From RGIG464 sp045599585 (GTDB lineage: Bacteria; Myxococcota_A; Bradymonadia; UBA4248), in NCBI GenBank assembly GCA_045599585.1, contig JAZRWH010000015.1, forward strand, positions 1 to 13,746: 13,746 bases of DNA, given 5' to 3'. Within the stretch, counting starts at the first letter, position 1; each line of letters begins with the position of its first letter. A model generated the notes under the pieces. The model did no database searches. It was not told where the DNA came from and saw only the letters and a list, made by a program, of their open reading frames with translations. This document shows positions 1-6,322 of this stretch, in pieces. The position numbers were made by a program, and so were the translations under genes.

Positions 1-1
1 A

Positions 2-139
2 CATATTCTCATTAACTGTAACGAAAATGCGCGCCCGTTCGTCTGGTGCGCCCGCTGCTTGCCTTCGGCTTCGCGACGCAGGCGATTTAACAGTAATCTT
101 AAGTCTTTTTCATGCTTAGAAACGACTATATATCGATAA
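2..139 (+). pseudogene. Possible remnant of an IS630-type transposase C-terminus
   Basis: An open frame enters from the left edge and stops at 137-139, giving 45 codons with no start. Its early part reads NCNENARPFVW, which resembles the C-terminal NENxKPFxW stretch commonly seen in IS630-family transposases. The residues after that (Cys, Arg and Ser rich, with an RRRR run) do not look like the family and are encoded by a GC-rich, partly palindromic stretch at about 50-90, so the end may be scrambled or overwritten by a repeat. The downstream sequence turns abruptly AT-rich. It could equally be a chance frame; the assignment rests on one short motif. Confidence 0.25.
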
Positions 140-227
140 AATAAAGCTACTGTAGAGTTATCAGAGTATTCTATGAAAACTTCGTGTAATAGCAGTGCAT
201 TTATATATAAATTGAGGTTAATTTAAA

Positions 228-303
228 ACAAACGCTCTTTAATTATCATAAAACTTATTTTGTGTAATGAGAGCGTTTGTGATGATGTTTGTTGCGATCA
301 TCA
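228..303 (+). promoter_or_regulatory. Paired inverted repeats in the leader before engB
   Basis: A perfect 11-bp inverted repeat, ACAAACGCTCT (228-238) and AGAGCGTTTGT (270-280), surrounds a 31-nt AT-rich loop. It is followed at once by a second hairpin, TGATGAT (280-286) with ATCATCA (297-303), loop 10 nt. The two share base 280. There is no T-run after either stem, so neither looks like an intrinsic terminator. They may be an operator or a 5' leader structure for the engB operon, or the scar of a mobile element next to the transposase-like remnant. The rest of 140-461 is AT-rich and shows no convincing gene. Confidence 0.45.
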
Positions 304-467
304 TGGGAAGCGTGCGGTTTGTTAGATAGTAAAATTTAGATGTTATCGCATCTTTGTTGGAGAGATTTTGCTATTTTGTAAATGAAAATGCGCGTTTTAT
401 GTTGAAGGCATTCGTGTGTCGTGCGATAAACTAAATTCTTTGGGGGAATATAAAGAATATTATGAAT

Positions 468-473
468 GGAGAG
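468..473 (+). promoter_or_regulatory. Ribosome binding site that sets the engB start
   Basis: GGAGAG lies 6 nt upstream of the ATG at 480. The longer in-frame ATG at 462 has only a G-run about 15 nt away (441-445), which is too far. The site therefore favours the start at 480, which gives the N-terminus MPLAYRKTRF. Confidence 0.7.
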
Positions 474-479
474 TCATAT

Positions 480-1127
480 ATGCCATTAGCTTATCGCAAA
501 ACGCGTTTTTTAACGAGTGCCGCGAGTGCCAAACAATTTCCGAAGGATCCGTTGCCAGAGGTAGCCTTTGTCGGGCGTTCGAACGTAGGAAAATCTTCGT
601 TGCTGAACATGTTGAGTGAGCAGAAAACTTTGGCGAAAACCAGTAAAACGCCTGGTCGTACGCAGCTCGTCAACTTTTTTGTGACAGAAGATCGCGCTCG
701 CCTTGTCGACCTTCCCGGATATGGTTTTGCGGATGTCCCCGATGCGATTCAGGGACAGTGGAACCGTTTGATGCACGATTATCTTACAAAACGTGAACAT
801 CTCCTCGGCCTGCTCATCCTCCTCGATATTCGCAGAATGCCTTCTGAACACGATTTGGCTATGATCGAAATGGTCAATGCGAATAATATTCCGTTTCTTA
901 TTGTTTTAACAAAATGCGACAAGCTTGGACGCAATGAAGCGTTCAATCAGAAGAATAAAATCGCTAAATCATTGAATATTCCTGTCAAACAACTTCTTGT
1001 AACTTCTACTTTGTCTAAAGAAGGTGTCAAGGAAGTTCGAGAGTGCCTCGATGCTATTTTCGATGATTTCTTTGCTGTACAGGCGCAAATTGATATTGCG
1101 ACGAACGAAACAACAAATAAAGGATAA
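480..1127 (+). CDS. engB: EngB/YihA-type GTPase, ribosome biogenesis GTP-binding protein
   Basis: The product is a 215-residue TRAFAC-class GTPase of the EngB (YihA/YsxC) family, known to help assemble the large ribosomal subunit in the cytoplasm. The G motifs are all visible: G1 GRSNVGKS at about 32-39, the G2 Thr at about 61 within PGRTQ, G3 DLPGYG at 77-82, G4 TKCD at 144-147 and the G5 region TSTLS at 175-179. The length is close to the family norm of about 200. The start at 480 is chosen over the in-frame ATG at 462 because GGAGAG sits 6 nt before it. The gene heads a run with the aminotransferase 6 nt downstream, so the three genes are probably co-transcribed. The C-terminal tail, rich in Asn and Thr, is slightly longer than usual. 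The identification is secure. Confidence 0.96.
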   Translation: MPLAYRKTRFLTSAASAKQFPKDPLPEVAFVGRSNVGKSSLLNMLSEQKTLAKTSKTPGRTQLVNFFVTEDRARLVDLPGYGFADVPDAIQGQWNRLMHDYLTKREHLLGLLILLDIRRMPSEHDLAMIEMVNANNIPFLIVLTKCDKLGRNEAFNQKNKIAKSLNIPVKQLLVTSTLSKEGVKEVRECLDAIFDDFFAVQAQIDIATNETTNKG

Positions 1128-1133
1128 ATTATA

Positions 1134-2369
1134 ATGAAACTTTCTAACAGACTTGGTCATGTCAAACCGTCTATGACGCTGGCAATCACCTCGCGTGCAG
1201 CAGCTATGCGCGCTGAAGGCATTGATATTGTAAGTTTTGGTGCCGGTGAGCCTGACTTTAATACACCTGAGCCCGTTGTTGAAGCGGCTAAAAATGCCCT
1301 CGACCATGGCGTTACGCGTTACACGCCTGTAACCGGCATTCCCGCACTTCGCGCTGCCATCGCCCAGTGGTACACACGCGAATTCGGTATCGAGACTTCA
1401 ACCGATCACGTCATCATCGGGGTCGGTGGCAAACAAGTCATTTACAATGCTTTAATGGCGCTTATCGACGTCGGTGATCGCGTTCTCATTCCTTCGCCTT
1501 ACTGGGTTTCGTATCCGGCAATGGTCTATTTGGCGAGCGGTGAACCCGTCTTCGTCAAAACAAGCGAAAAAACGTCTTTCTTGATGACGCCCGAACAACT
1601 CGAAGCTGCGCTCCACGAATATCAGCCTAAAGCGCTCATTATGAATTCGCCGAGCAACCCGACCGGTCAGGTTTATGAAGAAGAACATCTTAAAGCACTC
1701 GCTGAAGTCCTTCGCAAATATCCGGATGTCATGGTCATTTGGGACAATATCTACGCCCATATTACCTATGGCGATTGCAAACACATTGACTTGGCCCGTG
1801 TTGCGCCTGATCTCGCTGAACGTATTATTACGACCTGCGGCTTTTCAAAGAGTTTCGCTATGACGGGATGGCGTCTCGGGTTCGCGATCGCTGATCCTAA
1901 AATTATTAAAGCTATGAGCTCGATCCAAGGTCACTCGACTTCGAATGCAACCAGTTTTGCTCAGGCAGGTGCCATTGAGGCGCTTAAACTCGATCATAGC
2001 TATCTCGAAGAGAATCGCATGCGTTTCGAAAAACGTAAAAATATTCTTCTCGATGAGTTGTCTAAAATTGAAAATGTTTCATGTCTTGAACCTAAAGGTG
2101 CATTTTATGCATTGGTGAATGTCAAAAAGTATTGTCATTCGCTCATCGATGCCCGCGTCATTACAAACGATCTCGAACTTGCAGAGTATTTGCTCGTAGA
2201 CGGCCATGTCGCTTGTATTCCAGGTTGTGCCTTCGGTGCAGATGGTTATCTCCGTCTTTCTTTTGCAATGAAAGATGAAGATATCGTCGAAGGTATTCGT
2301 CGCATTGGTCGTGCGCTTTCTAAACTTACGCCTGTTGCCGAGACTGTTCCTCAGCTCTATTGGGATTAA
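1134..2369 (+). CDS. PLP-dependent class I/II aminotransferase (aspartate aminotransferase type)
   Basis: A 411-residue cytoplasmic fold-type I aminotransferase, best matched to the I-beta/AspB group that transfers the amino group of aspartate to 2-oxoglutarate. Visible landmarks are GAGEPDFNTP at about 37-46, SPSNPTG at 172-178 (binds the cofactor and substrate carboxylate), Asp204 in WDNIYAH (pairs with the PLP pyridine nitrogen), the Schiff-base lysine K239 in GFSKSFAMTGWRLG, and R374 in YLRLSFA (substrate carboxylate). The usual DEIY is DNIY here. An AAAGGA site at 1119-1124 overlaps the end of engB, which suggests translational coupling. The exact substrate cannot be read from sequence; alanine, aromatic or prephenate aminotransferase activities occur in close relatives, so no gene symbol is given. 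Confidence 0.93.
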   Translation: MKLSNRLGHVKPSMTLAITSRAAAMRAEGIDIVSFGAGEPDFNTPEPVVEAAKNALDHGVTRYTPVTGIPALRAAIAQWYTREFGIETSTDHVIIGVGGKQVIYNALMALIDVGDRVLIPSPYWVSYPAMVYLASGEPVFVKTSEKTSFLMTPEQLEAALHEYQPKALIMNSPSNPTGQVYEEEHLKALAEVLRKYPDVMVIWDNIYAHITYGDCKHIDLARVAPDLAERIITTCGFSKSFAMTGWRLGFAIADPKIIKAMSSIQGHSTSNATSFAQAGAIEALKLDHSYLEENRMRFEKRKNILLDELSKIENVSCLEPKGAFYALVNVKKYCHSLIDARVITNDLELAEYLLVDGHVACIPGCAFGADGYLRLSFAMKDEDIVEGIRRIGRALSKLTPVAETVPQLYWD

Positions 2370-2375
2370 TTTCGC

Positions 2376-3575
2376 ATGGATCAAAAAGAAACGCGCCAGA
2401 AACTCTGGCAGGACATTGCAGATCACTTGTTTCAGTGCTTTGCCTGGGCTTCGTCCTTTGATCACGGACACGGCCGATTTGACGTTTTGGCGCTCAATCG
2501 GCCAAAATTCCCCGGAATTGAGGGCCGACTCCTTCAGTATCAGCGCGAAACAAATCCCGTATATGCACGTTATTGCGATGTTTGCGGCGTTTGCGGTGAT
2601 GGCAGCCATCTTATGGATTGGCCGCCTCTTCCTGTCGAATGTTTCAAACGATCGGATGTATCAGCTGCCGATGCGGAGCACGCTCAGGCGACGTTCTATT
2701 CGAGCGGCACGACGACGGACGCGCGAAGTGTCCATCGTTTTGCCGATGTCGGCTTAATGCAGCGTTCAATTATTTATCAATACGGTAATTTAATTGGGCG
2801 TTCAATCATGCCCGAAACGCGTATCTTGTCTTTGATGCCGTCGTACGAAGATAATCCTAATTCTTCGCTGGGCTTTATGATTTCTTATTTCATTACAGCG
2901 GTTGGCGGGCCCAAAAGTGCATGTTATTTTAATATGAATACGGGGCTCGACATACCGGCGCTCTGTGCGGCGCTTGAGGATGCGCAAACTGCTGGCGTTC
3001 CTGTTCACTTGATGGGGCCGGCTTTTGCGTACGTTCAGCTGCTCGATGCATTGGGCGACCGTAAATTTGCATGCGCGCCGTACAGTGCGTTGCTTGAGAC
3101 GGGTGGATACAAAGGTAAGACGCGTGAAGTTCCAAAAAATGAGCTTCGTGATCAACTTGCTGCAAAACTTGGTATAGATCGTCGCAGAATCTACGGTGAA
3201 TATGGCATGTGTGAGTTGTCAAGCCAAGGGTATGAGCTTTGTGCACTCAACGCTCCTGCTGATCTCATTCCCGAAGAGGGGCTTTTTATCCTTCCGCCAT
3301 GGATGCGTTGTCTCATTTATTCGCCTGACTCTATGCGTCCTGTCATGCCTGACAACGACGGTCAAATTGCGCTTTTTGATATGTGTAATATTGATAGTGC
3401 AGCTTTTATTTTGACCGGTGACGTCGGCAGGCTCGTTACGCTGAGCGATGCCTTGCGCGTCCACGTTCCTGGGCATCCCAAGTTCGCGCTAAAGCTTTAT
3501 GGCCGTGCGCAGAACGCCGTTCCGAAAGGCTGTTCGATGGCTTGGGAGGAGTGGGCTTCAAAGCGCCCTGAGTAG
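2376..3575 (+). CDS. LuxE-type acyl-protein synthetase family protein
   Basis: A 399-residue protein of the LuxE acyl-protein synthetase family, a branch of the adenylate-forming enzymes that activates a carboxylic acid as acyl-AMP and, in LuxE itself, transfers it to a Cys. Motifs in order: YSSGTTT at 108-114 (the Ser/Thr/Gly-rich AMP-binding loop), LLETGGYKGK at 239-248, EYGMCEL at 275-281, TGDVGR at 347-352 and GRAQNAVPKGC at 376-386. The length fits LuxE (about 370) with a small N-terminal extension containing CDVCGVC at 67-73. It starts 6 nt after the aminotransferase stop; the upstream ribosome binding site is poor. No LuxC reductase or luciferase is nearby, so bioluminescence is not implied. 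The substrate and acceptor are unknown; the link to an aminotransferase suggests small-molecule acylation, which is inference. Confidence 0.82.
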   Translation: MDQKETRQKLWQDIADHLFQCFAWASSFDHGHGRFDVLALNRPKFPGIEGRLLQYQRETNPVYARYCDVCGVCGDGSHLMDWPPLPVECFKRSDVSAADAEHAQATFYSSGTTTDARSVHRFADVGLMQRSIIYQYGNLIGRSIMPETRILSLMPSYEDNPNSSLGFMISYFITAVGGPKSACYFNMNTGLDIPALCAALEDAQTAGVPVHLMGPAFAYVQLLDALGDRKFACAPYSALLETGGYKGKTREVPKNELRDQLAAKLGIDRRRIYGEYGMCELSSQGYELCALNAPADLIPEEGLFILPPWMRCLIYSPDSMRPVMPDNDGQIALFDMCNIDSAAFILTGDVGRLVTLSDALRVHVPGHPKFALKLYGRAQNAVPKGCSMAWEEWASKRPE

Positions 3576-3593
3576 ATGCGTTGAATGTTTTTT

Positions 3594-3680
3594 GAGGGGG
3601 AGGTGTCCCCCTGAGCGGCTATCATCTATCGATGATACGCCGCTACCCTCTCTACGCTTTCGCTTTGCTTCAGCGTTGTA
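3594..3680 (+). repeat. Composite palindromic repeat, copy A (three hairpins)
   Basis: Three hairpins follow one another. H1 is GGGGGA (3596-3601), loop GGTG, TCCCCC (3606-3611). H2 is AGCGGC-TATCATC (3614-3626), loop TATC, GATGATA (3631-3637), an unpaired C at 3638, then GCCGCT (3639-3644). H3 is ACGCT (3654-3658) and AGCGT (3672-3676) with a 13-nt loop. The junction after H2 reads TACCCTCTCT. The reverse complement of copy B (8922-9025) has the same order, the same junction and the same bulged C but different paired arms. It lies just after the luxE-like stop. There is no U-run, so it is not a standard terminator, though it could protect the mRNA 3' end. Confidence 0.75.
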
Positions 3681-3756
3681 CCGTGACATGACTTGTTTGG
3701 TTTAGATTGTACTATTTAGCGGTACGACGTGGGTAGTTTGGGGGCATATATAAATG

Positions 3757-3888
3757 AAACGCGCACGTAGTGAGCTTGCGAACTAGGGCGCGTCGGCCGG
3801 CGTATTGAAGGATCGCGCGAAGCGCGGACTGAGAAGACGGCCGCAAAGAAAATACAAAGACGATGCAGTCTTTCAATGCGTATTTTTG
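3757..3888 (+). ncRNA. Candidate structured RNA or GC-rich mobile repeat
   Basis: A GC-rich island in an AT-rich gap folds well as + strand RNA. A first hairpin pairs ACGCGC (3759-3764) with GCGCGT (3788-3793); inside it TAGT (3768-3771) pairs with ACTA (3782-3785), leaving facing GA/GA dinucleotides (3772-3773 and 3780-3781) that could form tandem G-A pairs. A second, 12-bp stem pairs 3801-3812 with 3869-3880 using two G-U wobbles that would be A-C mismatches on the other strand. It encloses CGCGC-GAA-GCGCG (3814-3826). AAAGAC (3856-3861) can alternatively pair with GTCTTT (3868-3873). Two CGGCCG copies (3794-3799, 3838-3843) could pair with each other. The long stem is followed by TATTTTT. 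No known RNA family is recognised. Confidence 0.4.
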
Positions 3889-4247
3889 CAAGCGTAACAA
3901 TCGTAAGATCAACATGATTATGATTGAATAAATTGTAATATTTTAGTTTGGAATTTAAATCATATAAATATAAATCGAATTTACAAGATTAAATTTGTAT
4001 ATAAATCGATCGAGCGAGTTTGATGGGTGCAAAAGTCTTGTTAATCAGATTGTATCCTGTTTTGTGTGAAACAAACAGAGCTTTTGAGACATAGATACGT
4101 ATTGATATCACGAAGATGTCTAAAGTTATATAGAGTAAAACGAATTATATATTATAAAAAACATGTGATATGTAGGTGTGTGTGGTTGTAAATTATACAT
4201 GTGCTTACATAAAACTAAGCATTTTCCTTCAAATTCAGCGTCAAACC
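3889..4247. other. AT-rich intergenic stretch with no recognised gene
   Basis: This stretch is strongly AT-rich and no supported coding region is seen. TATAAATCGA occurs twice, near 3967 and near 4000, as a short direct repeat. GTTTTGTGTGAAACAAAC near 4059 is a loose inverted repeat. Either could bind a regulator of the amylase genes but neither matches a consensus I can name. Confidence 0.4.
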
Positions 4248-4277
4248 TTGAACTACCTAACAAGATTCGCGTATAAG
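4248..4277 (+). promoter_or_regulatory. Probable sigma-70-type promoter of the amylase locus
   Basis: TTGAAC (4248-4253) and TATAAG (4272-4277) are separated by 18 nt and lie just upstream of the first amylase, so transcription would begin near 4284 and leave a leader of about 30 nt. Both boxes match the sigma-70 consensus at most positions. This is a pattern match only. Confidence 0.4.
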
Positions 4278-4300
4278 GCAACCAGTTTGTGCGTTTTTGT

Positions 4301-4305
4301 GGAGG
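4301..4305 (+). promoter_or_regulatory. Strong ribosome binding site of the first amylase
   Basis: GGAGG lies 8 nt before the ATG at 4314. It is the best Shine-Dalgarno site in the window and fixes that start. Confidence 0.7.
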
Positions 4306-4313
4306 CATAGCGG

Positions 4314-6308
4314 ATGCAAACAAAAAGAGTATCGTTAGCATTGATCATGGGATTGTTAATTACAACTGGGTGTGATGACAGCCATGAGACGAACGAGTTA
4401 TGTAGCAAAGAGTGTGGCCACGGTATCTGCATTGGCGGAACGATGGAGCGTTGCAGCTGTGACATGGGATTTTCGACCGATGCGGAAGGAGCGTGCACGG
4501 TTGCCGAGCCAGCAAAGTTGGTATTGAGCGCGAAGCCTACAGCGATGAACGGGCAGGCAGAATTTCAGGTTCGTCTAGTGGATGTTGGCGGTACAGTTGA
4601 GAATCCGAAGATTACGGTCACGCGCCGAGGAGTAAAAGTTGCCGAGACGAAGGGCACGGTATTAAGCGTGAAGGACAAGATTGGCGCGACGAACAAAGCG
4701 GGTTATCTTGTTAGCATAGAGTCGTCGAACTTCAACAAGATTGAGCCGCTTTATGTGCCTGTATGGGATGAATACGAGGCGTTTGATTGGCGCGACGCAC
4801 TGATTTATTTTACCTTTACGGACAGGTTTAACAATGGAGATCCTACCAACGATCATCCGCTGCACATTGATTACGACTGGATGGGTGGTGATTTTGCTGG
4901 AATTACGGCGAAGATCGAGGAAGGATATTTTGACGAACTTGGTGTCAACACGATTTGGTTATCCTCGATAGACATGAACACGCAAAGTGTTGTTGATGCA
5001 GATGGTTTTAAGATGAGTGGCTACCACTCGTACTGGCCAGTTTCGACGGGATATACGGACGACACGGCGTCAATGTTTGCGGGGGCCCTATCGAATGGCG
5101 TACCCATTACGCCGATAGAGCCACATTTTGGCACGCTTGATGAGTTTATTAAACTTGTTGATACAGCGCACAGTCATAAGATTCGAATTTTAGTAGACTT
5201 TGCAGCGAACCATGTGAGTGATGAGAGTCCTGTTTACAAGCAGCATCCGGAATGGTTCAATCAAGAAGCGGAGATGTGCACGGGCAACGACGGCGGCAAC
5301 TGGAATCGAATACCCGAGACGTGTTGGTTTTCGTACAATTTGCCTGATTTTAATTACGACATTCCTGAAGCGCGCAAATTTGTATTAGATCATGCGAAAT
5401 GGCTGATTGAGAAGACGGACATTGATGGATTTCGTCTAGATGCTGTGAAGCACATGCGACAATCTTTTATAAAAGAGTTGCGTACGATGGTGGACAGCAT
5501 CATGGAAGGCAGTGGTCAGACCTTTTATATTGTTGGCGAGACGTTTGACTCGTACGACACGATCAAGCGTTATTTAGGGGATGATCAGTTGCATGGACAG
5601 TTTGATTTTCCGTTGTACAACAAGATTCGCGACACGATCATGCGGGCGCCTGACAACAAACCGGAGGGCGGATCGGAGTATTATCAACTGAAGGATTTTG
5701 TGCTTTGGAATGACGGAGCGTACGAAGGCTCAATTATGAGTACATTTTTGGGCAATCAGGACGTAGCGCGAGCGATTTCCTACATCAAACGTGATAATGA
5801 TCAAAAGTACGGGAACAACAGCGAGGTTGGGCCAGAAGATTCGTGGGCATACAATCGTCTTCGTGCGGCGTGGACATTTTTGCTGACGAGTCCGATGATT
5901 CCTTTGATTTATTATGGCGATGAATATGGTCTTGAAGGCGCAAACGACCCTGACAACCGTAAGATGATGGAATTTGGCGATGTGCTTAATGTACAGCAAA
6001 AAGAGACGCTTGCGTTAGTTCAGAAGCTAGGTCAGATTCGTAAAGAGCACAAAGCTCTGACGCGAGGAAAGCGCCAGAATATCGATGCAAGCGAACGCGC
6101 TTGGATGTACATGATGAAAGACGAACGAGAAACGTTGTTGATCGGATTTTCCGATTTTTACGACGATGATTCTTGGACGTTTACGGTGCCAGCTAGCGAT
6201 GGAAGTAATGGCTGGATAGACCTTCTTGATCCCAACAATGCTATTAATGATACGACCAGTGTCAGACTTGATGCGAATCGTCGTATTATCGTATGGCAAA
6301 AGAAATAA
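4314..6308 (+). CDS. GH13 alpha-amylase lipoprotein with N-terminal EGF-like module
   Basis: A 664-residue secreted enzyme that should hydrolyse alpha-1,4 glucans. Residues 1-19 are a lipoprotein signal peptide and C20 (ITTGC) the lipid-bearing Cys. Residues 30-61 hold six Cys in an EGF-like pattern (CSKECGHGICIG and CSCDMGF). A beta-rich linker domain spans about 66-150, then the GH13 barrel from about 157. Catalytic landmarks: region I DFAANH at 295-300, nucleophile D376 in DGFRLDAVKH, acid/base E409 in GETF, and transition-state stabiliser D483 in FLGNQD. The last motif is normally NHD; His is Gln here. YYGDE and DPDNR follow. A small beta domain closes the protein. The stop overlaps a weak ATG at 6293, but the next gene more likely starts at 6323. 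Subfamily and product size cannot be decided by eye. Confidence 0.93.
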   Translation: MQTKRVSLALIMGLLITTGCDDSHETNELCSKECGHGICIGGTMERCSCDMGFSTDAEGACTVAEPAKLVLSAKPTAMNGQAEFQVRLVDVGGTVENPKITVTRRGVKVAETKGTVLSVKDKIGATNKAGYLVSIESSNFNKIEPLYVPVWDEYEAFDWRDALIYFTFTDRFNNGDPTNDHPLHIDYDWMGGDFAGITAKIEEGYFDELGVNTIWLSSIDMNTQSVVDADGFKMSGYHSYWPVSTGYTDDTASMFAGALSNGVPITPIEPHFGTLDEFIKLVDTAHSHKIRILVDFAANHVSDESPVYKQHPEWFNQEAEMCTGNDGGNWNRIPETCWFSYNLPDFNYDIPEARKFVLDHAKWLIEKTDIDGFRLDAVKHMRQSFIKELRTMVDSIMEGSGQTFYIVGETFDSYDTIKRYLGDDQLHGQFDFPLYNKIRDTIMRAPDNKPEGGSEYYQLKDFVLWNDGAYEGSIMSTFLGNQDVARAISYIKRDNDQKYGNNSEVGPEDSWAYNRLRAAWTFLLTSPMIPLIYYGDEYGLEGANDPDNRKMMEFGDVLNVQQKETLALVQKLGQIRKEHKALTRGKRQNIDASERAWMYMMKDERETLLIGFSDFYDDDSWTFTVPASDGSNGWIDLLDPNNAINDTTSVRLDANRRIIVWQKK

Positions 6309-6310
6309 GC

Positions 6311-6316
6311 AGGAGA
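6311..6316 (+). promoter_or_regulatory. Ribosome binding site that sets the isoamylase start
   Basis: AGGAGA lies 6 nt before the ATG at 6323. The earlier in-frame ATG at 6293 overlaps the preceding stop and would place ten charged residues before the signal peptide, so 6323 is preferred. Confidence 0.7.
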
Positions 6317-6322
6317 CAACGA

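Noticed and set aside
462..479. Upstream in-frame start of engB at 462
   Set aside because: The ribosome binding site GGAGAG lies between this ATG and the one at 480, at ideal spacing for the latter.
2376..3575. A bioluminescence (lux) operon
   Set aside because: Only a LuxE-family protein is present; no luciferase or LuxC/LuxD genes are visible.
3881..3900. TTGCAAGCG followed by TAACAA as a LacI/MalR-type operator
   Set aside because: Only one half matches a LacI-family half-site; the other half does not mirror it, and no regulator gene is in the window.
3714..4126. A possible CRISPR array or short tandem repeat in the AT-rich gap
   Set aside because: Only two imperfect copies of TATAAATCGA are present, with no regular spacers and no cas genes.
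6293..6322. Upstream in-frame start of the isoamylase at 6293
   Set aside because: It would overlap the previous stop and add a charged stretch before the lipoprotein signal; AGGAGA is well placed for 6323.
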